Source: 55-13 sp964501275
Lineage (GTDB): Bacteria; Armatimonadota; Fimbriimonadia; Fimbriimonadales; Fimbriimonadaceae
DNA length: 64,000 nucleotides
Assembly: GCA_964501275.1 (NCBI GenBank)
Contig: CAZCSP010000012.1
Coordinates: forward strand, 1 to 64,000
Direction: 5' to 3'
The position numbers and the translations under genes were made by a program. The notes beneath the pieces are model-generated. The model saw nothing but the letters and a program-made list of their open reading frames with translations. It did not search any database and was not told the DNA's origin. Shown in pieces: positions 1-8,609 of this stretch (positions are counted from its first letter, which is position 1; each line of letters opens with the position of its first letter).

Positions 1-3
1 CGC

Positions 4-115
4 GGGTCCCTGCCCACGGCTACACCCTTCGGGTCGGTTAATTACCAGTTCGTGACTCTGGTACAAGCCTGCTCATGGGTCCCTGCCTGCGGCTACACCC
101 TTCGGGTCGGCTAAT
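4..115. repeat. Two imperfect 39-base direct repeats at window edge
   Basis: Positions 4-42 and 77-115 are 39-base copies differing at three positions, 73 bases apart. Each carries the small hairpin ACCC-TTC-GGGT. The array may continue to the left of the window. It lies just upstream of the hydrolase gene at 154. Function unknown; it may belong to the same general class of short-hairpin dispersed repeats as the element at 6991-7296. Confidence 0.6.
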
Positions 116-153
116 GAGGGAACCTTCGGGAAGTGCTAACCTTTTTAGTACAC

Positions 154-2535
154 ATGAAGCGTTTTTGCCTCATTCCCGTCGTTCTCCTCACACTTGCCCA
201 GGCCCAAGAGGTTGTGATCCGGGAGGGGATCGGGACTCGGGTGCAGGGGGCTCGGCGGTCGGCGGTGCATGTCGATCCAGTGGAGCACAAGATCGTCACC
301 GGGACCTGGAAGGTTCCTGTCGATGGGCAAGAGGGCTGGACGAAGATCGAGGCCAATGCCCAGGGCGAGTTTCGGGGCGGGGCGACGAGCGGGGGGTACA
401 TCTACGCGACCATCGACTCCCCGGCCAACCGCATTGCCCTTTTGGAGGCCACCGGGCACTCGTTGGTCTACGTCAACGGCGTCCCCCGCACCGGCGACCC
501 CTATAGCTACGGCTACACTTCCCTGCCCGTGGAACTCAAGCGGGGCAAGAACGAGCTTCTGTTCCTCTGCGGCAGAGGCCGCTTCGCCGCCAAGCTGATC
601 GATCCGCCCAAGCCGATCTCTATCGACCTGCGAGACGCCACCACGCCGGATATCGTGAAGGGTGCCACAGGAGACCTCTGGGCGGGGATCGTGATCCGCA
701 ACGCCACGAATGTCCCCCTGACCGGCCTAACCCTCGAAGTCTCGGGCAAATCCACCCCGGTCTGGCCGATCCCGACGTTGGGGAACCGCAAGGTGGGGGT
801 CCAGATTCCCATCGAGGCGGACGGGAAGTACGAAGTCCGCCTGCTGGACAAGGGCAAACTGTTGGACAGCGTGAACCTGGAGCTGAGGGTTCGGGAGCCG
901 GGGCAGGTTTATAAGCGAACGTTCGTAAGCCAGATCGACGGGAGCGTTCAATACTACGCGGTGAATCCGGCGTCCAGCGCGTCGGAGGAAAGAGCCCTCT
1001 TCCTCAGCCTGCATGGAGCCAGCGTGGAAGCCTTGGGCCAAGCCGAAGCCTATTCGCGAAAGGCATGGGGGCATCTGGTGGCGCCCACCAACCGCCGCCC
1101 CTACGGGTTCGACTGGGAAGAGATCGGTCGGCTGGACGCCTTAGAAGTCTTGGCCCTGGCCAAAGAGGAACTCAAGCCCGATCCCACCAAGATTTACCTG
1201 ACCGGGCACTCGATGGGCGGGCATGGAACCTGGCAGTTGGGCGTCCACTACCCACAGCTGTTCGCCGCCATCGCCCCCAGCGCAGGCTGGATCAGCTTCC
1301 AAACCTACGCGGGCGGACAGCAGTACCAGAACCCCACGCCCGTTGAGCAGATGCTGTTGAGGGCCGGTTCGCCCAGCGATACCCTCGCGCTCCGAAGCAA
1401 CTTGAACAGCCGGGGTGTATACATCCTCCACGGCGACGCCGACGACAACGTCCCTGTTGGCCAGGCGCGCCAGATGCGCGAAGCGTTGAATGGCCATCCC
1501 GACCTGCGCTGGCATGAAGAAAAAGGAGCCGGACATTGGTGGGATGCAAGCCCGGAGCCAGGGTCGGATGCCGTCGACTTCGCCCCGATCTTCGACTTCT
1601 TCAGCAAGCGGCGTCTACCGAGGATCAGCGAGGTCACCGAAATCGACTTTGCGACTGCCTCCCCCGGCGTGTCGTCGCAGATCCATTGGGCCTATATCTA
1701 CCAACAGGAGAAGCCGTTCGTCCTCAGCCGCATCCAGTTGCGGGCTTTCCCCCAATTGGCCAAGTTTGTAGGGACGACCGAGAACGTCTCGGTGTTGGCC
1801 CTCTCCATCGGCCCTCTGGTGGATGGCAAACCGATCACGTTGGAGATCGATGGCCAAACTCTGGAACCCAACCAGCCCACGATCAACCGCATCTTTTTGT
1901 ACAAGCAAAACGGCAACTGGTCCGTCGGCGGCACCCCTAGTCCCAACGACAAAAACCCGGCCCGATACGGCAGTTTCAAGGATGTCTATAAGAATCGCGT
2001 CGCCTTCGTCTACGGCACCAAAGGTAACACCGAGGAGAACGCTTGGGCTTTTGCCAAGGCCCGATACGACGCCGAGACCCTTTGGTATCGCGGCAACGGG
2101 TCGGTGGACGTGATCCCTGACACCGCTATCGACGGCCAGATCGAGGATCGAAACTACATTATCTATGGCAACGCCAACACCAACAGCGCCTACGCCAAGC
2201 TGATCGACGACGAAGTTCTGCTCAGCTCCAAGGGACTCCGGTATGGCGGCAAAGAGCTCGCCGACGCCAAGTCGATCTCGGCCTATTTCATCCGCCCCCG
2301 CAAGGGCAGCAGCCTCACAAGCGTGGGGGTGATCGGGGGGACGGATATCGTGGGGATGCGCCTCTGCGACCGCGTGCCGGTCTTCACCAGCGGCGCGGCT
2401 TTCCCCGATCTGATCGCCTACGGCCCGGAGGCGCTACTTGATGGCACGAAGGGAGTCCGCCTTGCCGGGTTCTTTGGGAAAGATTGGAAGGTTGTATCCG
2501 GGGATTGGGCCGGGAAGGGGATTGATGGAAGGTGA
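154..2535 (+). CDS. Secreted alpha/beta hydrolase (prolyl oligopeptidase/esterase type)
   Basis: A 793-residue secreted hydrolase. I chose the ATG at 154 over an in-frame GTG at 133 because it begins a clean signal peptide (MKRFCLIPVVLLTLAQAQ). The catalytic domain lies roughly at residues 270-500: nucleophile motif GHSMGG with Ser353, then an HGDADDNVP segment likely supplying the acid, and GAGHWWD supplying the histidine. The first 250 residues are beta-rich, and about 290 further residues follow the hydrolase domain. Family knowledge places such proteins among esterases or peptidases of the prolyl-oligopeptidase superfamily; the substrate cannot be read from sequence. Its last codons overlap the small gene at 2525. 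Confidence 0.85.
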   Translation: MKRFCLIPVVLLTLAQAQEVVIREGIGTRVQGARRSAVHVDPVEHKIVTGTWKVPVDGQEGWTKIEANAQGEFRGGATSGGYIYATIDSPANRIALLEATGHSLVYVNGVPRTGDPYSYGYTSLPVELKRGKNELLFLCGRGRFAAKLIDPPKPISIDLRDATTPDIVKGATGDLWAGIVIRNATNVPLTGLTLEVSGKSTPVWPIPTLGNRKVGVQIPIEADGKYEVRLLDKGKLLDSVNLELRVREPGQVYKRTFVSQIDGSVQYYAVNPASSASEERALFLSLHGASVEALGQAEAYSRKAWGHLVAPTNRRPYGFDWEEIGRLDALEVLALAKEELKPDPTKIYLTGHSMGGHGTWQLGVHYPQLFAAIAPSAGWISFQTYAGGQQYQNPTPVEQMLLRAGSPSDTLALRSNLNSRGVYILHGDADDNVPVGQARQMREALNGHPDLRWHEEKGAGHWWDASPEPGSDAVDFAPIFDFFSKRRLPRISEVTEIDFATASPGVSSQIHWAYIYQQEKPFVLSRIQLRAFPQLAKFVGTTENVSVLALSIGPLVDGKPITLEIDGQTLEPNQPTINRIFLYKQNGNWSVGGTPSPNDKNPARYGSFKDVYKNRVAFVYGTKGNTEENAWAFAKARYDAETLWYRGNGSVDVIPDTAIDGQIEDRNYIIYGNANTNSAYAKLIDDEVLLSSKGLRYGGKELADAKSISAYFIRPRKGSSLTSVGVIGGTDIVGMRLCDRVPVFTSGAAFPDLIAYGPEALLDGTKGVRLAGFFGKDWKVVSGDWAGKGIDGR

Positions 2536-2704
2536 ACAGGAGATTATCTCTGCTCTCATCGTTGAGAACTTCTATAACGGGATCAACGATGAAGAGGTGG
2601 AACGGCTGATCGCGCTAGTAGAAGAACGATGGGACCGAGAACTGTCGAGAAATGAAGCCTACGACCTCCTCGTATTCCTCAGTGAGGATACATACCTGGA
2701 GTAA
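2525..2704 (+). CDS. Small acidic hypothetical protein
   Basis: A 59-residue protein, MEGEQEIISALIVENF..., whose ATG overlaps the last 11 bases of the upstream hydrolase gene in another frame, suggesting translational coupling. It is strongly acidic (many Glu and Asp), predicted mostly helical, and has no signal peptide or membrane segment. I do not recognise the family. The upstream part of the same open frame (from 2438) lies inside the hydrolase gene and is unlikely to be translated. Confidence 0.5.
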   Translation: MEGEQEIISALIVENFYNGINDEEVERLIALVEERWDRELSRNEAYDLLVFLSEDTYLE

Positions 2705-2834
2705 ACCGTAGATTCAAACGACGGGGTTTGGCGGGGAATTGCCTGGCGGCTCAGGGCGACTGGTTAAGCGGGAAGTAGTGATTTCTGATGACATCGCCAC
2801 ATTTTTGACGATTCGTGGTTTAAAATGAAGGTGC

Positions 2835-3419
2835 ATGCCTCGGATTCTTACCTGGCTATCCTTGAAGGAGCTGCCTCACGCACTTAGGCTTATTGGCTTG
2901 GCCCTCATGGGGTGTTGTCTGGGCGGGGGGATCTACCTGGTCCAGATATCCGAAGCCGCCAGCTATCTCTCCGACGATCCCAAAGCCTGCATCAACTGCC
3001 ACATCATGGTGCCGCAGTACGCCACCTGGCAGCATTCCAGCCACGGAAAGATCACCACCTGCAACGACTGCCACGTCCCGCAGGACAGCACTTGGCGCAA
3101 GTATTGGTTCAAAGCCAACGACGGCCTCCGCCACTCGGCGCTCTTCACCCTGCGCAAAGAACGCCAGGTCATCGAGGCGATCCAGGCCTCGAAGGACGTG
3201 ATCCAGGCGAACTGCATCCGTTGCCATGAGTCGGTAATCGACCGCGCCACCGCCCCCATCGGGCACTCTTTCGACCGGTCGTGCATCGACTGCCACCGCG
3301 AAGTCCCCCATGGCCGAGTCCACAGTTTGAGTTCCACTCCCAATGCGGCGGTGCCGCCACCCACCCGGACTTTCCCGGAGTGGCTGATGAAGAACCGTCT
3401 CGACACCAGGAAACCCTAA
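2835..3419 (+). CDS. nrfH: Cytochrome c nitrite reductase small subunit NrfH
   Basis: A 194-residue NapC/NirT-type membrane-anchored tetrahaem cytochrome. One N-terminal membrane helix (about residues 16-38) is followed by four CxxCH haem sites: CINCH from C52, CNDCH from C76, CIRCH from C127 and CIDCH from C150. NrfH takes electrons from menaquinol and passes them to NrfA on the outer face of the membrane. Its stop codon is one base before the nrfA start, so the two form an operon. A TAAAAT hexamer lies 8 bases before the ATG, while AAGGTG could serve as a ribosome site; which is used is unclear. No nrfBCD or nrfE-type maturation genes are in the window. Confidence 0.95.
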   Translation: MPRILTWLSLKELPHALRLIGLALMGCCLGGGIYLVQISEAASYLSDDPKACINCHIMVPQYATWQHSSHGKITTCNDCHVPQDSTWRKYWFKANDGLRHSALFTLRKERQVIEAIQASKDVIQANCIRCHESVIDRATAPIGHSFDRSCIDCHREVPHGRVHSLSSTPNAAVPPPTRTFPEWLMKNRLDTRKP

Positions 3420-3420
3420 T

Positions 3421-4818
3421 ATGAGCCAAGCAAAGAAGCGACCCATCATTCCTTGGATAGTGTTTTGCGCAAGCGCCATCGGCGCGTTTGCGTTAGGCGT
3501 CCTATCGACCAACATCAACCAGCGACGGGCGGAGGCGGTCAATAGCCGGGTGCAGTTCATCAAGCCTATTGCGCGGTGGGAGTCGGACAACTCGGTCTGG
3601 GGCGCATCGTTCCCCAGCGAGTACGACAGTTGGCTGGCCACCCAAGGGATGTCTACTCGGACCAAGTACGGGGGCTCGGCGCCTCGCGACCATTTGGCCG
3701 ACCACCCGAACACCGTCGTGATGTGGGCGGGATACCCATTTGCCAAAGCCTACAACGCCCCCCGCGGCCACTACTATGCCTTGGAGGATGTGAACAACAC
3801 GCCCCGAATCAGCGAAGCCACTCCCGGCACCTGCTACACCTGCAAGAGCCCCGATGTGCCCCGCTTAATGGAGGAGTTTGGACCGGAGAAGTTCTACGGT
3901 AAGAAGTTCTCTGAGTTAACGAGCGAGATCAAAAACACCATCGGCTGCGGAGACTGTCACAACAACGAGACCATGGCCCTACAGATCAGCCGCCCCGCCC
4001 TGATCGAGGCCTTTGAGCGGCAGGGCAAGGACATCACGAAAGCGACCCACCAGGAGATGAGATCCTTGGTCTGCGCCCAATGCCATGTGGAGTATTACTT
4101 TAAGGATAAGGACAAGCAGTATCTGACGTTCCCCTGGGACGAGGGGATGTCGATTGAAGGGATGGAGAGCTACTACAAGAAGACGGGCCACGTCGACTTC
4201 GTGCACGCCATCTCCGGCGCAAAGATGATCAAGATGCAGCACCCGGACTACGAGGTGTATTCCAAGGGCATCCATGCATTCCGCAACGTCTCCTGCGCCG
4301 ACTGCCACATGCCCTACAAGTCGGAAGGCGGCGTCAAGTTCACCGACCACCAAATTCGAAGTCCGCTGGAAAACATCGCCAACTCCTGCGGAGTCTGCCA
4401 TCGGTGGAGCGAAAGCGACATCAAGGAGCGCGTCTTTGGGATGCAGGATAAGCACAAGGAGATGCTCAAGCGAGCAGAGGCGGCGGTGACCGCTCTCCAC
4501 CTGGAGATTGGGGACGCGATGAAGTTGGGCGCGACGGATGAAGAGTTGGAGTCGCCCCGCCAAGCCGTGAGCACAGCCCAGATGTACTGGGACTATGTGG
4601 CAGCCAACAACGGCATGGGCTTCCACGCTCCTCAGGAATGTGCACGAGTGCTCGACAAGTCTACGGGCATCGCCATGGAGGGAAGACTGGAGATCAACCG
4701 AATCCGCGCCAAGTACGGCTCTATTCAGGCCATCGCCATGCCCGATCTATCGACCAAGGAGAAAGCCCAGGCCTTCATCAAGCCTTATGTGGAAGCGGCG
4801 GCAGGCAAAGCCAAGTAG
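3421..4818 (+). CDS. nrfA: Ammonia-forming cytochrome c nitrite reductase NrfA
   Basis: A 465-residue pentahaem cytochrome c552 that reduces nitrite to ammonium with six electrons. The diagnostic catalytic-haem motif CxxCK is present as CYTCK (C138-K142). Four normal sites follow: CGDCH (C176), CAQCH (C218), CADCH (C292) and CGVCH (C323). An uncleaved or cleaved N-terminal export signal is visible (IPWIVFCASAIGAFALGVL). Length matches the family. It pairs with the upstream nrfH, giving the minimal NrfHA complex that couples nitrite ammonification to the quinone pool. CxxCK maturation normally needs a dedicated lyase, not seen here. Downstream is an unrelated DinB-fold gene after a repeat. Confidence 0.97.
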   Translation: MSQAKKRPIIPWIVFCASAIGAFALGVLSTNINQRRAEAVNSRVQFIKPIARWESDNSVWGASFPSEYDSWLATQGMSTRTKYGGSAPRDHLADHPNTVVMWAGYPFAKAYNAPRGHYYALEDVNNTPRISEATPGTCYTCKSPDVPRLMEEFGPEKFYGKKFSELTSEIKNTIGCGDCHNNETMALQISRPALIEAFERQGKDITKATHQEMRSLVCAQCHVEYYFKDKDKQYLTFPWDEGMSIEGMESYYKKTGHVDFVHAISGAKMIKMQHPDYEVYSKGIHAFRNVSCADCHMPYKSEGGVKFTDHQIRSPLENIANSCGVCHRWSESDIKERVFGMQDKHKEMLKRAEAAVTALHLEIGDAMKLGATDEELESPRQAVSTAQMYWDYVAANNGMGFHAPQECARVLDKSTGIAMEGRLEINRIRAKYGSIQAIAMPDLSTKEKAQAFIKPYVEAAAGKAK

Positions 4819-4825
4819 GGCTTGC

Positions 4826-4861
4826 GATGGACCGATGGACCGCCGATCTCCAGATCGGCAT
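4826..4861. repeat. Dispersed hairpin repeat, copy 1
   Basis: Contains the GGACCGnyGATCTCCAGATCGGC motif that recurs at 35672-35815 (two inverted copies) and 44349-44373. Positions 4842-4849 and 4852-4859 form an 8-base-pair stem closed by only CC, so a cruciform more than a normal RNA hairpin may be relevant. It follows the nrfA stop codon and could end that transcript, but there is no U-tract. Confidence 0.6.
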
Positions 4862-4943
4862 CCGCGTGCAGTCGCAACCACAACACCAAAAAACCGCAAT
4901 GCCTATCGCCGTCCCTATTGTTTTGACCCCATTTCCAGATAGC

Positions 4944-5489
4944 ATGAAGCCCATGGAAAAGCGGCGCTACGACGTTGAACCGGCAAATGGATACCCAATC
5001 GAATACGGGCTCCTTGTCTCCGCCCTGCAAGACGGCACCCGTGAGTGGCGGTCGGAACTGGGCGAGGTTTCTGAGGATGCCATCGTTTGGCAGCCTTACA
5101 AGAACGGGCACAACATCGGCGGGGTGATTCTCCACATGATCGACGTCGAAGCGTTTTGGATCGAGACAGCCGCGCTGGGGCGAGAACGTTCTCCCGACGA
5201 ACTGAAGGAACTCCTGAGCGAAGAAACCGACCAATACGGCTTCAACTGGGTCGTCCCTCCCAAACGGCCCCTGAGCTACTACTACGAGTACCAGGACCGG
5301 GTTCGCCAGCGCACTCTGGAGAGCATCCGGCACTTCCCTGACCCCGCGACGGTGATCTCAAGGGAAGGTTGGAACACAGAGATGACCCTGCGGTGGATTC
5401 TCAACCACGTGGCGGCGCATGAGGCCTACCACGGGGGACAGGTGGTGATGCTGAAAGCGATGTACGACAAAGCCCACGGACTCCTCTAG
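4944..5489 (+). CDS. DinB/YfiT-fold putative metal-dependent protein
   Basis: A 181-residue four-helix-bundle protein of the DinB superfamily. The ATG at 4944 is preferred because the open frame upstream runs through nrfA and the repeat. Likely metal ligands are the three histidines expected for the fold: one in HMIDVEAFW and two in HVAAHEAYHGGQ, where the HxxxH spacing is classical. The family includes thiol transferases, glutathione- or mycothiol-dependent enzymes and many proteins of unknown role, so substrate is not assigned. It stands alone between nrfA and a secreted protein gene. Confidence 0.8.
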   Translation: MKPMEKRRYDVEPANGYPIEYGLLVSALQDGTREWRSELGEVSEDAIVWQPYKNGHNIGGVILHMIDVEAFWIETAALGRERSPDELKELLSEETDQYGFNWVVPPKRPLSYYYEYQDRVRQRTLESIRHFPDPATVISREGWNTEMTLRWILNHVAAHEAYHGGQVVMLKAMYDKAHGLL

Positions 5490-5539
5490 CAACAACTCAG
5501 ACTTTTGCATCAAAATAGCCGAGAATAAGGTTTGTTGCC

Positions 5540-6547
5540 ATGACTGCCGTTCTAATCTCCCTCGTCGTCGCCCTCACGCCCAGCCTTGCCGCTGAGCGCC
5601 TAGACCCGCAACCCCTTGCCACCTTCGACGGCAAATCTTGGTCCGGTCTGGCTTTGGGCGCCCTCACCGATGGGGACATTAAGAAGCTCTACCAAACCGA
5701 CAAGGGAGCGGTGCGCCCTGAGGCGTTGAAGTTCCTGACCGTCAAAGACAGCGGAGTTCGGGTGGATGCGCTCCTGGATGGCCGGGGCGACAAGGCGGTG
5801 ATGCGGGCGATTCGGCTGGAGTACGACGCGCCTTTGAACATCGAAGACGTTGCCCGTGATCTAGGAGAAGACCCGGTCGCCATGTACCTTCCGGAGCGGC
5901 ACGAAGACTGGCGCGTTTTGGCGTTTGTGGATCGGGGAGTGTTGGCGATTGACCTGAACGGCCGCTTCGATACCTTCTTCCTCTGCGCCCCTGGCCAAGT
6001 CGGGACGGCTTTACGCGACTTCTCCGACCGCCAATCGGACGTCACCTCACCAGTGGACCCCGGTCGGAGTTGGGACCGCATCGTGAGATTTTCCGACGCC
6101 GACGCCACCGTCTCCCTCGGCTCTTCCCGCCCCGATTGGATGAACACTGACTGGCGTCGTCGATTGGAACGTCGTCTTGAGAATGCGGCGGAAGCAGTCC
6201 GTGAAGCTTCTCTGCGCTACACCTCCTCCGCCAACGGCCGCCTCACCGTCCGCGCCACATCGGACCGCTTCAACAGCAAGGGCGAGGCCAAGTTCACAGT
6301 TACAGTTTCCGTCAGCGCCGCCACCCCCTACGGCAAGTTGGACAAGTCGGCCACCCGTTCTCGGAATCTGGGCGAATCCTATGAGCGAAAGATCATCGAC
6401 CTGATGGAGGACGCTCTGGAAGAGTTATCGCGCGACCTGCAATACGCTATCCAAAAACTCGGCCCCCCGCCCAAGGAGCAGTCCCGACGAACCGCATTGG
6501 ACCGCCTGATGGACGGCGCGACGCGCAAGCCGCCGTCGGAGCGGTAA
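5540..6547 (+). CDS. Secreted hypothetical protein
   Basis: A 335-residue protein with a short signal peptide (MTAVLISLVVALTPSLAAE). The middle (about residues 95-160) is mixed alpha/beta, and residues 195-310 contain a charged helix, a Ser/Thr-rich beta section and a final amphipathic helix (YERKIIDLMEDALEEL). No motif I can assign. The gene converges with the DUF503 gene; only five bases separate the two stop codons and no terminator hairpin is evident between them. Confidence 0.7.
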   Translation: MTAVLISLVVALTPSLAAERLDPQPLATFDGKSWSGLALGALTDGDIKKLYQTDKGAVRPEALKFLTVKDSGVRVDALLDGRGDKAVMRAIRLEYDAPLNIEDVARDLGEDPVAMYLPERHEDWRVLAFVDRGVLAIDLNGRFDTFFLCAPGQVGTALRDFSDRQSDVTSPVDPGRSWDRIVRFSDADATVSLGSSRPDWMNTDWRRRLERRLENAAEAVREASLRYTSSANGRLTVRATSDRFNSKGEAKFTVTVSVSAATPYGKLDKSATRSRNLGESYERKIIDLMEDALEELSRDLQYAIQKLGPPPKEQSRRTALDRLMDGATRKPPSER

Positions 6548-6552
6548 GCAAG

Positions 6553-6840
6553 TTAGCGCCGCTCGATCTCCTGCCACTGGCCCACGATCTCAACCTCGGG
6601 CAGGTCCTCCACCGCCTGGACCACCTTCGCCAAGACGCTCTCGACAAACGTCGCATCGTTGGAGACAAAGGCCACCCCCAGTGTGGCGTTGCCCCAAAGG
6701 TCGTGGTCGTCTACTTCGGAGATCGACACCTGGAAATCCCGGCGGATACGCTCCACCAGGCTCCTCACGATATGCCGCTTATCTTTCAAAGAAGCCACCC
6801 CTTCCAACCGAAGGTCGATCTGCATCAAGCCAACCACCAT
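6553..6840 (-). CDS. DUF503 family protein (YlxP-like)
   Basis: A 95-residue protein with the DUF503 signature: the opening MQIDLRLEGVASLKDKRHIV segment and the following RIRRDFQVSISEVDDHDLWG block. The family is a ferredoxin-like fold often found near infB-rbfA and linked loosely to translation or ribosome maturation, but here it stands alone. CAGAAT lies 8 bases before the ATG, in line with the leaderless pattern seen at other genes. Confidence 0.88.
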   Translation of the reverse strand: MVVGLMQIDLRLEGVASLKDKRHIVRSLVERIRRDFQVSISEVDDHDLWGNATLGVAFVSNDATFVESVLAKVVQAVEDLPEVEIVGQWQEIERR

Positions 6841-6990
6841 CGACCGATATTCTGACTTTTCCGGGCCGGTTCGCGTTTTCCGTCGTAAGATGAAGAGAAG
6901 AATTCGATGTCGCTGGTAACGCGGCTGGCCCCGACTCCAGGTGGGACGGGGCCCATTTTATGGCTTCCCCTATAAAACTCGACGCCATGT

Positions 6991-7296
6991 CTCGCTCACA
7001 GCTTTCAGCAGTTCGCGTTCCATCCCGAAGGGATCATGCTCGACAGCAAAGGGTCAGGCGAAGCCGCCACCCTGGTAGTCGCCACCCCATCGCGCCAGCC
7101 CCAACGGGGCTGCACTGTACAAACTGGTAGTTGTGTAACCCTTTCAGGGTAGGGGAAGTTTGGGAGGTGCTTACCAGGGTGGCGCGGCCCTAGTTTGAGG
7201 AACCAGGACATTGGTGGAAGTCGGGCCGCGCTACCCTTCGCTGTCGAGCATGATCCCTTCGGGATGGAACGCGAACTGCTAAAAGCTGTGAGCGAG
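6991..7296. repeat. Dispersed element with 64-base inverted terminal repeats
   Basis: Positions 6991-7054 and 7233-7296 are 64-base inverted repeats with two mismatches, enclosing 178 bases. Inside are short hairpins with three-base loops: ATCCC-GAA-GGGAT in each arm (7022-7034 and its mirror), AGCCCC-AAC-GGGGCT at 7097-7111 and ACCCT-TTC-AGGGT at 7138-7150. No transposase or convincing gene is present. It fills the gap between two minus-strand genes and resembles a non-autonomous or REP-type element. Confidence 0.75.
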
Positions 7297-7347
7297 ATCA
7301 GGCGTTGCGCAGATTTTGCGATCTTTGCGTCCTAGCGTGAAAACCCG

Positions 7348-8070
7348 CTACCTAACCACGCTATCCAGCCACCCCACCACCTTCCCTGCCACCTCCTTCG
7401 CCCGACGGCTCATCAACGGGCCGACGTGGCTCATGCCGGGGTAGGGGTGGACTTCTGCGCCTGCCCACTTTGCCAACGCCTGGCTGGTGGCGGGTGGAAT
7501 GTCGGTGTCTTTTTCTCCGATGACCACCAAGGTTGGGCAGGTCGGCTTGGTAGCGGGGATGCCGTTTCGAATCTCGTTCACTACCGCGCCCGATTCATCG
7601 CGCCAGAGCTTCCAGGCCCAGAGGATCGTTTTGCTGTCGCTGTCGGGCATGGCGTCTTCCGTCTCTTTCAACGGCCCATTTGCCCAGCGGATGACTGGCG
7701 GTGCGTTGCGGGCCTTGCGCTTGGGACCGACTCCGAGCGGAATCGTACTGTTCACCAGAACGATGGCGGCTGGGGTCTCCAACTGCGCTGATTTCAAAGC
7801 CAAGATGCCCCCCATGCTCGCCCCCACCAAGATCACCTTGCCCGAGGGCGGACGCCAGAATTGCACCTGCCTAAGGTAGTCCTCGAACCGGGTGTGGGCC
7901 AGTCCACCCGCCGCCGGCATCAAATCCTTGGCGATCACCCGATAGCCCGCCCGCTCGAACACCGGCTTCCAAAAGTCGTACTCCCATCCGCCCCCGCCCG
8001 CCCCATGGATCATGACGACGGTGGCTTTGGGGGCGAGGAGCGATAGGCCGATTAGCGAGGCAAGCATCAC
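7348..8070 (-). CDS. Secreted alpha/beta hydrolase
   Basis: A 240-residue single-domain alpha/beta hydrolase with a short signal peptide (MMLASLIGLSLLAP). The oxyanion region is VVMIHGAGGGGW, the nucleophile elbow GASMGG carries the serine, the acid is probably in the GEKDTDIPP segment and the histidine in PGMSHVGPL. This arrangement fits small esterases or carboxylesterase-like proteins; substrate unknown. The gene diverges from the membrane protein gene at 8093 across only 22 bases. Confidence 0.85.
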   Translation of the reverse strand: MMLASLIGLSLLAPKATVVMIHGAGGGGWEYDFWKPVFERAGYRVIAKDLMPAAGGLAHTRFEDYLRQVQFWRPPSGKVILVGASMGGILALKSAQLETPAAIVLVNSTIPLGVGPKRKARNAPPVIRWANGPLKETEDAMPDSDSKTILWAWKLWRDESGAVVNEIRNGIPATKPTCPTLVVIGEKDTDIPPATSQALAKWAGAEVHPYPGMSHVGPLMSRRAKEVAGKVVGWLDSVVR

Positions 8071-8092
8071 GTCTATTGGTACCCTTTTTCGC

Positions 8093-8557
8093 GTGGACCC
8101 GCTGGATTATTGGAAGAACTGGGCGATCATCGTCGCCGGCCTCGTCGCGTTCATCACGTTCCTGACCGGCTTGCTGGAATACATCCGCCAGGGTCGCCAG
8201 CATCGGGCGGAAAACTTTGTGCAGATGAGACGGCGGTTTTTGGAGACCCCCCAGTACCGGCAAATCCTCGATAAGTTGGCGGTAGACGACCCGACTCTGG
8301 CCCAGGAAAGCATCCAAGAGAAGCGCAACTTCATCGGCTTTCTGGAAGAAGTCGCCCTCATGGTGAATTCCCGCCTCATCCGCCGAGAGGTCGCCCACTA
8401 TATGTTCGGCTACTACGTCCTCCTCGCCGCCAAGAGCGAACATTTTTGGGCGGGATTGGACAAGAACAGCGAATACTGGGCCGTCTTCCGAAAGTTTGCT
8501 AAGGAGATGTCGGAGATGAAAGAGACTCCGGGTGATCGGGAAGGGCTGAGGTTTTAG
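8093..8557 (+). CDS. Single-pass membrane protein of unknown function
   Basis: A 154-residue protein read from the GTG at 8093 (VDPLDYWKNW...); the longer frame from 8012 would run through the divergent hydrolase gene. One membrane helix at about residues 8-28 (WAIIVAGLVAFITFLTGLL) is followed by a basic, helical cytoplasmic or periplasmic domain of about 120 residues. I do not recognise the domain; it vaguely recalls DUF4760-type proteins. It lies immediately before the higBA operator but is probably a separate transcription unit. Confidence 0.7.
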   Translation: MDPLDYWKNWAIIVAGLVAFITFLTGLLEYIRQGRQHRAENFVQMRRRFLETPQYRQILDKLAVDDPTLAQESIQEKRNFIGFLEEVALMVNSRLIRREVAHYMFGYYVLLAAKSEHFWAGLDKNSEYWAVFRKFAKEMSEMKETPGDREGLRF

Positions 8558-8572
8558 CTTCCTCTCCCACTC

Positions 8573-8603
8573 ATTACCAGATTGGTAATAGTTGGACTAT
8601 AAT
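8573..8603 (+). promoter_or_regulatory. higBA promoter with perfect palindromic operator
   Basis: ATTACCA (8573-8579), GAT, TGGTAAT (8583-8589) form a perfect 7-base inverted repeat. TATAAT lies at 8598-8603, 6 bases before the higB GTG at 8610. TTACCA at 8574-8579 would act as a -35 with 18-base spacing, so a repressor bound to the palindrome would cover the -35. Autorepression by HigA is the inferred role. Confidence 0.75.
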
Positions 8604-8609
8604 ACAGGA

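Noticed and set aside
2805..2826. TTGACG and TAAAAT as a -35/-10 pair for nrfH
   Set aside because: Spacing is only 10 bases, too short for a sigma70-type promoter; only the TAAAAT is kept as a possible -10.
3832..3846. CxxCK in NrfA as a damaged haem site
   Set aside because: Lys-ligated haem is the normal active site of NrfA.
7005..7211. 68-codon minus frame with NFPYPERVTQLPVC-like text
   Set aside because: Encoded by the dispersed repeat 6991-7296; similar frames are common false gene calls in repeat-rich genomes.
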